Position numbers and translations under genes: made by a program. DNA of 64,000 nucleotides from Drosophila miranda. Lineage: Eukaryota > Arthropoda > Insecta > Diptera > Drosophilidae. The notes under the pieces were generated by a model. The model had not been told where the DNA came from and searched no databases. It worked only from the letters and a program-made list of their open reading frames with translations. The stretch spans positions 19,052,913 to 19,116,912 of the forward strand of contig NC_046677.1 in the NCBI RefSeq assembly GCF_003369915.1. The letters are read 5' to 3'. Shown in pieces: positions 34,201 through 43,975 of this stretch. The first letter of the stretch is position 1, and every line of letters starts with the position of its first letter.

Positions 34201-37200
34201 CTTTTAGCGTAAACCAAGATTTATACTCTGCCTGTCGCGTACCTGGTTGAACTGCTACGGTATCATCAACTGCTGTTACTACGGACTCATCCTCTGACTC
34301 TTCTTCATTCTCAACTGGAAAGCCGTGATGTATTAATAGTCTATCTTGCAAATCGCGCTTTCGTCCCGTCGTCTGCAACGCAAGCTCTCTTAACTTCTCT
34401 CGCAAATCTGCGACTCTCAGTGTCATTATCTCTTCAACTTGCATCGTGACGATTTAAATACAAAATAATTGATATTAGCTTATATCTAAGAAAATGTAAT
34501 TAAATCAACTTAAACAACCTTATTACTGCTGGCCTTTTAACAATTTTCCAGTTAACATCGACTCCGAAAACGCCTTTAAAGTCGTCACTGTTAATGATCA
34601 CTTCTCTGTTAACGCTCACCTTACTATCTGTTCACCCTTGTTAACTCTCGCTTCTGCGCAGAACTTTTCAGACTTCAAATTTGACGCACACACACCACCA
34701 CATCCAGATCTCGCTTGCACGTCGATTTCGCTGTTGCCGTCCTCTCTTTGTTGCCTTGCCTTGCTCTCGCTGTTTGCCGTTAACTCGTTGTCGCTTCCCG
34801 AATCGTCGCTGCTTCTGCTGTTATAAAATGGTCGTCTCCTTGCTGCTTGTCTCTTCTTGTAGTTGTAGTCTCCGTCCGACGCAGTGCAACACAACAACAA
34901 TCAATGTTCTTTGATTCTTGCTGTTTGCTGCCGTCGTTTTGTCGCTTCTGCTTCCTTTGGAACGAACGCACTCAGATTGTCGTCTCTGTGCCGCTTGTCT
35001 CCTTGTAGCTCTAGCCTCTCAGACGCAATGCACAACAACAACAACGAAGGTTTTGATTCTTGCTGTGTTTGCTGCCGTCTGCCGTCGTTTTGTCGCTTCT
35101 GCTCTCTTTGGAACGAACGCGCTCAGATTGTCGTCTCTGTGCCGCTTGTCTCCTTGTAGCTCTAGCCTTTAGACGCAATGCACAACAACAACAACGAAGG
35201 TTTTGATTCTTGCTGTGTTTGCTGCCGTCTGCCGTAGTTTTGTCGCTCCAGCTCTCTTGAATGTCTGCTCACACTAATGCGCCTTCTTCGACAAGTGTCT
35301 CTCTCGCACTTATAGGCCAGACTGCAATTCAATTTCGCACCGCGACCGATCTCTTGTGTCACCAGTCTCGTGTTCGCCAAAATTTCCAAATACACGCACA
35401 AATCTCACTTGCAAATGTTGTTGTCTTGGGCTTATTTTCGGACGAGCCCCCAATTTGTAGTAGTTTAAGTTGCTTGATGGCAACGAGTAACATTTATTTA
35501 CTAAGTATGTTGGACTTAAAATTATAACAGCTCCAAGTTTTACAAGTATGTTTGTGACTAATTATATGCGTGTACGTCTGATGCGTGGCTGAACTGACAA
35601 CTGACTGATATCTCTCTCTCTTGCTATCGGCTCTCTCAGAGCCGTTTACTGCTCTATCCCGACGACACGACGAAAACACGACCGCTTCGTGTCTCTCTCT
35701 TTCCTTCGTTTCCTACATGTATATGCATTTTTTTTATAACGATTTGAACCAAGAAAGGTTAGGTTAGGTTAGAGGTGCTAGGTGCACTGACGTCCGCTAG
35801 GAAGACGATACAGTGATCTGGTAGCCTGGAGCAGTGCCTTATGTCGAACTGTTCACAGTAGATTCCTCGTCCAACCCTTTCGTCCAGCTTCGATCCATCC
35901 GTGAAGATGTGTATGGCCCCATCTGGACAGGGGAGTCTTTCGAGCCATTCGTCTCTGTAAAGGATGATTGTGTTAATAGTCCATTTTTGCTAAGACGATA
36001 TTGCTGTTGTTTAGTATGGATGAGTGACCCATATGCTGTGGCACCCATTGGTGCCATTTAGCATTTAGCGCATCATTTGTAGTGGTGCGAAGGGCTCCAC
36101 TGATGCATTGGGCGGCGGTCCGCTGAACTTTGCCCAGTTGTTTGGTGATCGTCTTTTTTGATATTGCCGGCCACCACACGGCAACTCCGTAGAGTAGTAT
36201 TGGTCTAGCTGTTGCTAGATACACGCATTGGACTATACTTGGGTTCCTGCCCATCTTAAGCCAATAGCTTGTTTTCATGAACGGAGCGCTTTCGTTGCCT
36301 TCTTCACTATTTTTTACGTTTAGGGTCCACTTAAGCTTTTTGTCAATTACCCAACCTACTCCCAGTCCACGCGATTATGTCCATTCTGACAGTCGCGCAA
36401 GCTTTGCGGTCATTAAGGCGCCGAGTGATAGCAGGTATTTCCCTGAGAAGATAATTGCAACGTCGTTCGTGTATGCCACGATTTTCTAGCCCCACCCTTT
36501 CAGGTCACATAGAATCTTGTTGACTGCCACAATCCAAAGAATAGGAGAAACCACCTTGCTGGGTGCCTCTGTTGTGACATACCTTGACTGGGCGGGCGAT
36601 CCTATCGATGATGCCACCGTCCTGCATATGAGCAATTGATCGACAAGGTGCTTTTTAGCAAGGATGCAGGTGCGTGTTTTACCTTTATTTTGAGCTGCAA
36701 CCTTGTACTCCTTCGTCGCTAGTTGTCAAACCTTTTCTCACACTATCCAAGGTTCCTGAACTAGGAAGCATGGGATTTCCAGTGGTGGAGATTGATCTGA
36801 AGGATCCTTAAGAACATCCTTAGAGTTTCCAGCACTGTAATGCCGGTGTCTCGGCGTGGTGTCGGAGGAGTAGCATTCTAGGTCTGCATCTCTGCAGCAT
36901 TTTCAGGATACGATCCGGCTCCTTCATGAAGGCGGGCACCCACACTCTCGCCCTTGGTCTACTAGACACTTCGCTCCAGTCTACAGCAACGAGCTTCGCC
37001 CTGGGTAGACCTCTCCAACTTGTGCTACCGCTGCTTTGTACTTTGTATTTTGATGAAGACCTGGTACCATCCCATGTCTGTGCAGACTGGGCGGGGGGTT
37101 CGGGCTGATTCTCCAACAGCTTGAAGCAGCGGTCGGCCCGTGCTGCTTCCATCGCAGCACTAGATTTTCAGAATCTTTGATTCCGCGCTGCCTTTATCGC

Positions 37201-39498
37201 GTCCTTTCGGAATTTTTCGCGGTTCTTATTACACTGGACTTTATGACACGTACGCTTTTCAAACATTATAACTCTGTGCTACAATTCTCATTGCTTATAT
37301 TAAAATTGATTTAAGTTTTTTACATGCATAAAATAAAATAATTATTAAATTACCACTTTGTAGGTTTCTTGGATACGCAGGAAAGATTTCCAGCTACTAA
37401 CGGTTGGGTTGTCAACACATAGTAGCGATAAACGGTTTTTGGTTGAGCATACGCGGCATATGGGTCACTGGTCTCTTAGAATTAAAGCCGTCAGAGAAGA
37501 GGATCGTGGATTTTATGAGTGTCAATTGTCAATTTACCCAACTCAGTCAATTTTTATTGAACTAAAAATCGTCGGTAAGTAGTATTAGCTTAAAAGGTTT
37601 TCAATCCAAACAAATTCTAATGTCTTATAATCACAGAAGCGGTTGCTGAAATTTCAAGCGCACCTGAGCTTCACATAGACGAAACTTCTACTTTACGGCT
37701 TGAGTGTAAACTTAAGCGGGCGACGGAAAATCCCTCTTTTGTATTTTGGTGAGAGACCATTTTTAAAATCAGAAAAGCTAATTTCAGATTCTGACAAACA
37801 GTAAAAGTGTTTTATCTTAAGTTTTCTTAATATGAGCACTCAGAGTGTCAATTCATTCAGTTGATCTAAACTCTAAACTTTGTTATCTGTGTTATACAAC
37901 TTTAAACAACCATTAGTCAGCTTTGATTAACGATAAACTATCGATACAAAATTGAAAATTACCATTTCTAACAATGCACGTAGTTGGTCTGGCTAACGAA
38001 AAGCAGAAGGGAGAGGTAGAGCTGAAGGCAAAATTGTACACGCTTTTGTAGAAGAATATTGTCTATGCATAAAAAATTAACGGAAATTTGCGTTCTATGA
38101 TATTTTGGTCTACCGAGTACCAAGAGTTTACCGTTGTTGGATACCAGGATACGAGATTCTGATTTATGTTCAAAGCAGACAGCTGGATGGTAGCTGAGCA
38201 GCCGAGCGATACATGTTAAATTCATTCAAGAACATCATCAGGTTAAGTGGGAACCTATGTTCTGAGGACTTTTTATGGTCATGGAGATTCTTAAAAGTAA
38301 CCATTAATCTGTTGAAGTCTATCGACGCGTGAACGAAGATAAAAGTATTTGAATGAGAGTTTGAGAAAGTTGCCAGAACACCGAAGCTCAGACAAATTGA
38401 ACGAAGACAATGGTAAAAAAGACATTGATGGTGACAGGTCCTAAGTCACCTGTACGTACCATTATGATTTATCTATGATATTTATGAAATTTGTGGAGAA
38501 TATTAGGGTTCGAAACACGACAAACAAATTTGTATATTTTAACATATTTTCCACTATTATTATTATTAATCAATTCTTTGGATATCTATTTTATATTTTT
38601 ACCCAGAGTGGGGTGGTATTCAATTATTCCAAGCGAGATTTTAGAGTTTCGGGCTTTGCCAAAAAACCGCCGTTTAGTTACTTCATAATACAAATAAAAA
38701 TATGTACACATTAGTCAAATATTTAATTCTACATATTCATATGACATATTTGATTCATTTTATCGCTGTACTCTTTTAACATTACTGCAACATTTTTTAT
38801 TTAGGTATCATGACAACAAAATGATTAATTATGATGTACAAGGCGGTTTTGTTGTTACGTCGATGGAATCAAATGGGAAAAGTAGCGTACAAAACGGACA
38901 CATTTTTAGAGTCTTGCCCGGGTTTGCTGGTAACAAATCACGTATTATCCCTATTCCGGATCCCGTGGAGTCAATTAATGGAATTCTAAATAGCAAAAAC
39001 GTAGCCACTTCAGCAAACTTCATTTCGCCGAATCCACCATATTTACAACCGCACCAGTCCTCATATCTTCTTGCTCCTTCTATGAGTGTTCTAAGTATTA
39101 AACAGGTTAATTTTCGGCATGCTGGTAACTACACCTGTGCTCCATCAAATGCCCGTCCTGCTAGCATTACGGTACATGTTTTAAGAGGTAATATTAATTG
39201 AATAATGTACATATATTCGCCCACTAATGCATTTAAATTTTAATCTTTAGGAGAGAAAACTGCTGCCATGCAACACGCTAATCGAAGTTCTTTGGATAGT
39301 GAGAATTTGAGCAACAGCACTTTTGGGTTAATAAGTATAGGTGGTATCAATGGCACAATCAGCCTAGTATTAGCCAACAGCTTATTATATATCTCAATCA
39401 TATTCCTATTAGTAAGCGTTCTATCAAATTTTCGCTTACTAAAAGTTGTAGATTCCCTAATATTCTTAGCATTTATAATATTACTCATGGAAAGCTGA
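27845..39498 (+). CDS. Dpr-family two-immunoglobulin cell-surface protein
   Basis: Six coding exons, 27845-27911, 31705-31850, 37364-37574, 37637-37748, 38805-39187 and 39251-39498, join in phase to 388 residues. Dpr proteins are neuronal surface molecules that pair with DIP partners in synaptic specificity. A signal peptide lies at about 1-22 (LSCFFLLLSSTFS). Ig1 has its cysteines at 62 and 123, with SWIRRKDFQLLTVG and EEDRGFYEC. Ig2 runs from LRLECKL through FVFWYHDNKMINYD to RHAGNYTCAPSNARPAS. A loop of about 60 residues, rich in S, N and P, is inserted between strands of Ig2 (in exon 5). The C-terminus is a long hydrophobic segment, a GPI-anchor signal or membrane anchor. The orthologue within the roughly 20-member fly family is uncertain. 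Intron 1 (3.8 kb) and intron 2 (5.5 kb) carry retroelements. Confidence 0.92.
29350..31000 (+). mobile_element. BEL/Pao retrotransposon relic in dpr intron 1
   Basis: Plus-strand frames, broken by stops, appear in the order expected for a BEL/Pao polyprotein. First comes a gag zinc knuckle at about 29580-29700 (EHRRCLNCLSTGH, then CRACGQCHQILLHH). A protease-like block follows at about 29790-29910 (ALIDS.S..NFI). The RT at about 30190-30370 has YQLNTVTYGTASAP and then SFYVDDFLTGADD. An RNase H/connection region at about 30720-30960 has IPDLTW, TASSPVDIADIS. No intact LTR was found. All frames carry several stops, so the copy is long dead. It is the same superfamily as the minus-strand relic at 7.4-7.9 kb. 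Confidence 0.8.
31370..31600 (+). repeat. CCGTCTGTCCGTC-containing dispersed repeat
   Basis: GATCAGCATCAATAGCCGAG is followed by TCGATATAGGCATGTCTGCC and then repeated CCGTCTGTCCGTCTCTCCGT. This combination is a familiar dispersed motif in Drosophila genomes. A reverse-oriented GACTCGGCTTTTGACGCTGA match lies at about 51930-51955, and a related TGTCTGTCCGTCGGTC at about 40680. The family name is not certain to me; Helitron-like elements are one candidate. Confidence 0.5.
31953..32214 (-). repeat. 3' LTR of the Ty3/Gypsy element
   Basis: This 262-bp terminal repeat is identical to the partner LTR except for about six substitutions. The integrase reading frame ends inside it (stop at 32151-32153). 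Several CTCTCTCT and TCGGCTCTCTCAGAGCCGA-like palindromic words lie near the middle. Confidence 0.92.
32151..33641 (-). pseudogene. Ty3/Gypsy pol remnant: RNase H end and integrase
   Basis: One continuous minus frame is interrupted by a single in-frame stop at 33201-33203. The N-terminal part holds the end of RNase H (VTDCNAF, VDALSR). The integrase zinc domain follows (H...H near AHKQGHF, and CVEC), then a catalytic core with DHVGPM, TDRGAAFMS and an E-containing NGQVERMH. A GPY-like C-terminal module comes last (KYLGPYKVVRV). The D,D,E residues appear present. Everything upstream of RNase H (protease, RT) is absent because of the internal deletion. The remnant is described as found; it is inactive as it stands. 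Confidence 0.85.
33626..34444 (-). pseudogene. Ty3/Gypsy gag remnant, C-terminally truncated
   Basis: A 272-residue frame starts at an ATG and opens with a SAP-like helix pair (LRVADLREKLRELALQTTGR), an acidic linker, and then the gag capsid region (INQWIEELEE ... KSFARSLRDIRNWNSLKAAL, YFVDGIPD). It runs into the deletion junction before any CCHC zinc knuckle and ends a few codons later out of frame with pol. Gag of this class forms the particle shell. This copy lacks the nucleocapsid end. Confidence 0.8.
34886..35200 (-). repeat. 150-bp tandem repeats in the element's untranslated leader
   Basis: The unit runs from GGTTTTGATTCTTGCTGTGT through CCGTCGTTTTGTCGCTTC to CAATGCACAACAACAACAAC. It repeats at a 150-bp spacing (the ACAACGAAGG word is at 35041 and 35191), with a diverged partial copy upstream at about 34886-35030. 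It lies between the 5' LTR and gag, where Ty3/Gypsy leaders often hold tandem repeats. Overlapping open frames here are a by-product. Confidence 0.8.
35439..35452 (-). other. Primer-binding site, tRNA-Pro type
   Basis: On minus, TGGGGGCTCGTCCG lies three bases inside the 5' LTR. It is complementary to the 3' end of a tRNA-Pro, the usual position and length for minus-strand priming. This fixes the element's orientation. Confidence 0.8.
35456..35717 (-). repeat. 5' LTR of the Ty3/Gypsy element
   Basis: This 262-bp LTR matches 31953-32214. The differing positions cluster near TTTATTTACTAAG (TTTACTTAATAAG in the partner) and the CTCTCT tract. It is followed by the right TGTA target duplication. 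Confidence 0.92.
35756..37190 (-). mobile_element. R1/LOA-like LINE relic with (TTAGG)n tail in dpr intron 2
   Basis: Read on minus from right to left, the order is as in a LINE. An ORF1 end comes first (ARVWVPAFMKEPDRILKML, about 36960-36880), then RT blocks near 36600-36400. A post-RT block follows (ARPILLYGVAVWWPAISKK, then VQRTAAQCISGALRTTTNDA, about 36220-36060), then a degraded RNase H (about 35990-35800). It ends at about 35772-35756 in three CTAAC units, which read AGGTT on plus. Large internal deletions and frameshifts make it inactive. The tail suggests a short tandem 3' end typical of some LINE clades. Confidence 0.72.
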
Positions 39499-40782
39499 AA
39501 GTAATTCATGTTAAAAGAAATGGAGCAAATTCAATCAACCGAAAGTAAAAAAATGCTCCAAGTTATAATTATAATTATCGTACATATACAGGTATATGTA
39601 TAATATCGACATACTTATGTTCCATGTATAAGTCCCTTACCTAAACCTTTACTATCATACAAGCTTTATATGCATTTTTAGAGAAAAAAAATTGATGTAT
39701 ACTAATTTTAAACTGTAAATAGACTTTCATAACATACAATGTATTGAATCGTGAAATAAGAAAATTCATCTACTTGTTACCAAATATACAAAAATTATGT
39801 AGAATACATACTCTGTACATTAATTCATAAGATACAAATACTGCAGCTATGATTAGGAGTTCATATTTATTTACATGTACTGAAATTTTAGCGTTAAACC
39901 CACAGATCATACAAGAATGATAAAAGAGTAATTTGTTATATATGTATGTAACTGTTATTTTGCTGTTCAATATGACTATGCAACAAAAAAAACTGCCGTC
40001 AGATTTTAATTTTTAAAAATTAATGTGTATGGTACAATTTAAATTAAATAAAAATATTACCGTAAGTTTGAACGCATACAATGGTATTGCCCCATAAAAA
40101 ATATCAGAGTTATGTATCAATCTACGAACAACTAGTCTACGAAAACTACGATTGCTGTATAAATATCAAACAAACTTCCTGCCAACTTGGGCAACTAGTC
40201 TTCGAAGCCATTGGTTTGAAGCAGTATTAAGAGCTACGGAATGACGAAACAAGGCTTCCTTTTCTTGTTTTTTTTTCTTTTTAGTTACTAATTGGCTGAC
40301 CTCTATTATGGGTGAGCATAGCTTAAACAATACGTAGAGTTAAAAAAAGTGAACTGTAAAGATGAGTATATTTACATTTAATAGTTTCAATATCTCAATT
40401 CAAAGAGTAAAAAAAAATAAAATTAAATTTTTCCAATAAGCACAAGTACAGTTGATCCAAATGTTCAAATTTAGACTTTGGTACTAGCTGCCCAGCCACG
40501 TTTCGCTGTGGCACATTGTTGTTGCATGGATGAAAAATGAGGAGAAGCATTAGTTGTATATATATTTAATTTTGCAAACTGGGGTGTGTAAATCATATTT
40601 TCGATCATCTCCCTCCCATTTCCGACGCACAGTGAGCAATCAGCAGGAAAGAGGTGGCAAAATGCATTTTCTGAGTGAGCTGTCTGTCCGTCGGTCTTGT
40701 TTAACGTCTAGTTCTCAGAAACTATAAAAGCTAGAGCAACCAAATTCTGTGTATAGACTCTTGTGGTACAGCACTGTGGCCT
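39499..40782. other. Intergenic after dpr, before satellite
   Basis: The dpr 3' UTR and AT-rich spacer extend to about 40480. From about 40490 to 40780 the sequence changes: TGTCTGTCCGTCGGTC near 40680 and AACTATAAAAGCTAGAGCAA near 40720 are words of dispersed Drosophila repeats. The satellite array therefore seems embedded in or next to a mobile element. No gene was seen. Confidence 0.45.
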
Positions 40783-42374
40783 CATTTAGCTGAGATATAG
40801 CTGTCAGAAGATTTCGATTTGCATATCATTAAAATACTGGTTTTTTCTGTAAGCTATAACTCGGCCACACAGAGCCCGATCCTGGAGCGGCATGTCTATT
40901 CGTGATGGGGAGAGTCCTGCCAATAGACTGCCATCCAAAAAAAGGGCATCCATTCCTTCACGATTTCCGCAAAAAATCATGATGGTTACATCATTCAATT
41001 TGTCAAAAAACGGCCTCATTTTCGTGGTCGAGATTTTGATGCCAATCGACAGGCTGGGTCCTTACGATTCTGCGAGATTTGGTCCTTCGCCGATCTTGCC
41101 CTATTTAGCTGAGATATAGCTTTCAGAAGACTTTGATTTCCATATCATTAAAATACTGGTTTTTTCTGTAAGCTATAACTCGGCCACACAGAGCCTGATC
41201 CTGGAGCGGCATGTCTTTTCGTGATGGGGAGAGTCCTGCCAATAGACTGCCATCCAAAAAAAGGGCATCCATTCCTTCACGATTTCCGCAAAAAATTATG
41301 ATGTAACCATTCAATTGTCAAAAAACGGCCTCATTTTCGTGGTCGAGATTTTGATGCCAATCGACAGGCTGGGTCCTTACGATTCTGCGAGATTTGGTCC
41401 TTCGCCGATCTTGCCCTATTTAGCTGAGATATAGCTTTCAGAAGACTTCGATTTGCATATCATTAAAATACTGGTTTTTTCTGTAAGCTATAACTCGGCC
41501 ACACAGAGCCCGATCCTGGAGCGGCATGTCTATTCGTGATGGGGAGAGTCCTGCCAATAGACTGCCATCCAAAAAAAGGGCATCCATTCCTTCACGATTT
41601 CCGCAAAAAATCATGATGGTTACATCATTCAATTTGTCAAAAAACGGCCTCATTTTCGTGGTCGAGATTTTGATGCCAATCGACAGGCTGGGTCCTCACG
41701 ATTCTGCGAGAGTTGGTCCTTCGCCGATCTTGCCCTATTTAGCTGAGATATAGCTTTCAGAAGACTTTGATTTCCATATCATTAAAATACTGGTTTTTTC
41801 TGTAAGCTATAACTCGGCCACACAGAGCCCGATCTTGGAGCGGCATGTCTATTCGTGATGGGGAGAGTCCTGCCAATAGACTGCCATCCAAAAAAAGGGC
41901 ATCCATTCCTTCACGATTTCCGCAAAAAATCATGATGGTTACATCATTCAATTTGTCAAAAAACGGCCTCATTTTCGTGGTCGAGATTTTGATGCCAATC
42001 GACAGGCTGGGTCCTCACGATTCTGCGAGAGTTGGTCCTTCGCCGATCTTGCCCTATTTAGCTGAGATATAGCTTTCAGAAGACTTCGATTTGCATATCA
42101 TTAAAATACTGGTTTTTTCTGTAAGCTATAACTCGGCCACACAGAGCCCGATCCTGGAGCGGCATGTCTTTTCGTGATGGGGAGAGTCCTGCCAATGGAC
42201 TGCCATCCAAAAAAAGGACATCCATTCCTTCACGATTTCCGCAAAAAATCATGATGGTTACATCATTCAATTTGTAAAAAAAACGGCCTCATTTTCGTGG
42301 TCGAGATTTTGATGCCAATCGACAGGCTGGGTCCTCACGATTCTGCGAGAGTTGGTCCTTCGCCGATCTGGCCC
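40783..42374. repeat. Complex satellite: five tandem units of about 319 bp
   Basis: Five head-to-tail units start at about 40783, 41102, 41417, 41736 and 42055, with spacings of 319, 315, 319 and 319 bases. Each begins with TTTAGCTGAGATATAGC and contains TAAGCTATAACTCGGCCACA, GAGCGGCATGTCT and GGTCGAGATTTTGATGCCAA. Identity is very high. Units 1, 3 and 5 carry TTCGATTTGCATATC and units 2 and 4 carry TTTGATTTCCATATC, suggesting dimeric higher-order amplification. Unit 2 has a short deletion. Open frames of 64-75 residues on both strands recur because the unit repeats; none resembles a known protein. I do not recognise the satellite family. Confidence 0.93.
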
Positions 42375-43208
42375 AATAGTATTCAATATTAGTTATTCAA
42401 TATCAGTATTCAATAGTATTATTCATCAAAACTTAGCTTAATATAAATAGATAAACAAGTGGAAAAAATTTGTATCTATCTTTGAACCAACAACAACGAG
42501 ATCTATTTAGATACAAGACTGGAACGCGTAGTCACTCCCTTTGTTGCCAAAGTCAAAGTCCTTGTTGTCGATGGACAGGTCGAAGGGTGACGATAACCCA
42601 AAGGTCGCCCAGGGCCAAGACCACAGCCTCGCGCGAGAGGAATTATGTCCCGGGTGGCGCAAGCCGCAGGAGGAGGCGGGGAGCTCGCAATGGAGCCGGT
42701 CAGGCGCCTGGAGTGGACAGCCGATTTCGAGCGCACACTTTCTCATATGAACCTGAAGACCAGACGGGTAAAGCCCCTGGTAAATGATGGCATATCGGTG
42801 TCCGCGGGCACGAAAGAGGTATTCTGCTAAAATGAAAAGAAGAGTTTAATAAAGTGAATGAATAAATAATAGCATCGTAAATTTACCTGGCCGGCTAAAA
42901 GAAGGGGATCGCAGCATAGCAGTTTGAGGCCAGAGAGGTTCTCGGCAGTTAGAGCTGGAGGGAATAAAAAAAAAAAGAATAAGAGCCAAGAACAAAGAAA
43001 AACTGAATAGGGGGAAACAAGGAAAACTTACTCGGTGCCGATGAGGCGCAGGAGGGATGACGATGTCGGTAATGTATTAACCTGTGAAATAATTACGTCG
43101 TAAGTCGTAAAAAGTGCAGATAAATAAATAATGTACCAGCGAGATGCACGTGAGCTTCAAGAATGCAATCCGTCTCGTAGCTAATTTTATTTTATTTTTT
43201 TGTATTAG
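42375..43208. other. Spacer with a GC-rich coding-like island
   Basis: After ATTCAATATTAGT-type short repeats, about 42560-42815 is much more GC-rich than its surroundings. It holds overlapping plus frames, one starting at an ATG at 42645 (MSRVAQAAGGGGELAMEPV ...) and open to a donor-like AAAGAG|GTATTC at about 42820. No domain was recognised; it could be a lost first exon or part of a repeat. The 42880-43080 stretch is purine-rich without a long frame. Confidence 0.35.
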
Positions 43209-43469
43209 AGATGGTTGCGCCATTCTAACGATAGGGCAGATCTTAAGCTTGTCCCGAAGCAAAAGCGAAAGCGACGATTAAAGAATGTATGTTTGCACTA
43301 CACCTTGAAAGACGTCGAAAGCAAAGGCGGAAAATGCAAAGCAATCAAGCAGAACACCTATGTTTGTGCTGTATCTATGAACTCAAGCGGTTCCTATCTT
43401 GATGTTGCTGCTGCTAGCAATGAGACATGTTTGTACAAATATCAACGATATGGCCGGACCGGTAAATAA
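43209..43469 (+). CDS. Orphan terminal exon, unrecognised protein
   Basis: After a good acceptor (TTTTTTTGTATTAG, ending at 43208), an 86-residue frame runs to TAA. It is not low complexity: a very basic stretch KQKRKRRLK resembles a dibasic/furin-type cleavage site. It is followed by a segment with cysteines (NVCLHYTLKD, GGKCKAIKQNTYVCAVSMN, NETCLYKYQRYGRTGK) and two N-x-S/T sites. That layout would suit a secreted ligand tail, but this is inference from composition. No upstream partner exon was identified; the GC-rich island at 42.6 kb is one candidate. It converges on Nipped-B with about 500 bases between stops. The family is not recognised. Confidence 0.4.
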   Translation, partial: RWLRHSNDRADLKLVPKQKRKRRLKNVCLHYTLKDVESKGGKCKAIKQNTYVCAVSMNSSGSYLDVAAASNETCLYKYQRYGRTGK

Positions 43470-43975
43470 AAAAACGAAAAGGGAACTAAATTGGTTGTAC
43501 TTGGTTTATTAGTAAGATTACAAAATCTTTATGTTTACGAAATTTACATATTTATATTTTCTATATCTTATTATACAATTATTTACTTTTTTTTGTTCTT
43601 AATAAACTAAGTTTAAACTTAGAGGTAATTTCTAAAGAATACGGAATTTAGTTAACGAACTCTATTAAATGAAAATATTATTTTCGTAGTTGTAAATATT
43701 TATTAAAACCTTAAAATTTTAGATTCTGAACATATATTCATAACAGTTAATTATTCGGAATTAACTCTATCGAATATTTGAATTGCCTACAGATAAAATT
43801 ATTTTGTAAATAAACATTTTTTAATTTTTGTACATGTAATATTATAGGTTTCTTGTGAAGAACACAACGCCCATGAAAATAGTATATTTTTATTTATAGA
43901 GTAATAAATAAGTATACCAAAACGAGTTGTTATTAGTTGCTAAACCATATACAAGAAAACCAGAAAGGATCAAGC
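43470..43975. other. Convergent 3' spacer
   Basis: This very AT-rich stretch lies between the orphan exon's stop and the Nipped-B stop. It should hold both 3' UTRs. No gene or repeat was recognised. Confidence 0.45.

Larger units (their letters stand above)
31953..35717 (-). mobile_element. Ty3/Gypsy LTR retrotransposon, internally deleted, young
   Basis: Two direct LTRs of 262 bp (31953-32214 and 35456-35717) start TGTAG and end CTACA. A 4-bp duplication TGTA flanks the whole element (31949-31952 and 35718-35721), as expected for Ty3/Gypsy. The element is on minus, so its 5' LTR is the right one. A primer-binding site lies three bases inside it. Gag and the RNase H-integrase part of pol are present. 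Protease and reverse transcriptase are missing at one clean junction near 33640. The LTRs differ at only about six positions, indicating a recent insertion. It sits in dpr intron 2, antisense to the host gene. It could not transpose without proteins from other copies. Confidence 0.93.

Noticed and set aside
34616..35401. Several overlapping 60-94 residue frames on both strands
   Set aside because: They fall in the retrotransposon leader and its 150-bp tandem repeats; composition is repetitive and no domain is present.
35756..35772. Interstitial telomere
   Set aside because: Only three pentamers, located exactly at the 3' end of a LINE relic; a LINE tail explains it.
40804..42270. Repeated 64-75 residue open frames on both strands
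   Set aside because: They recur because the 319-bp satellite unit repeats. Both strands are open at once and no protein family fits.
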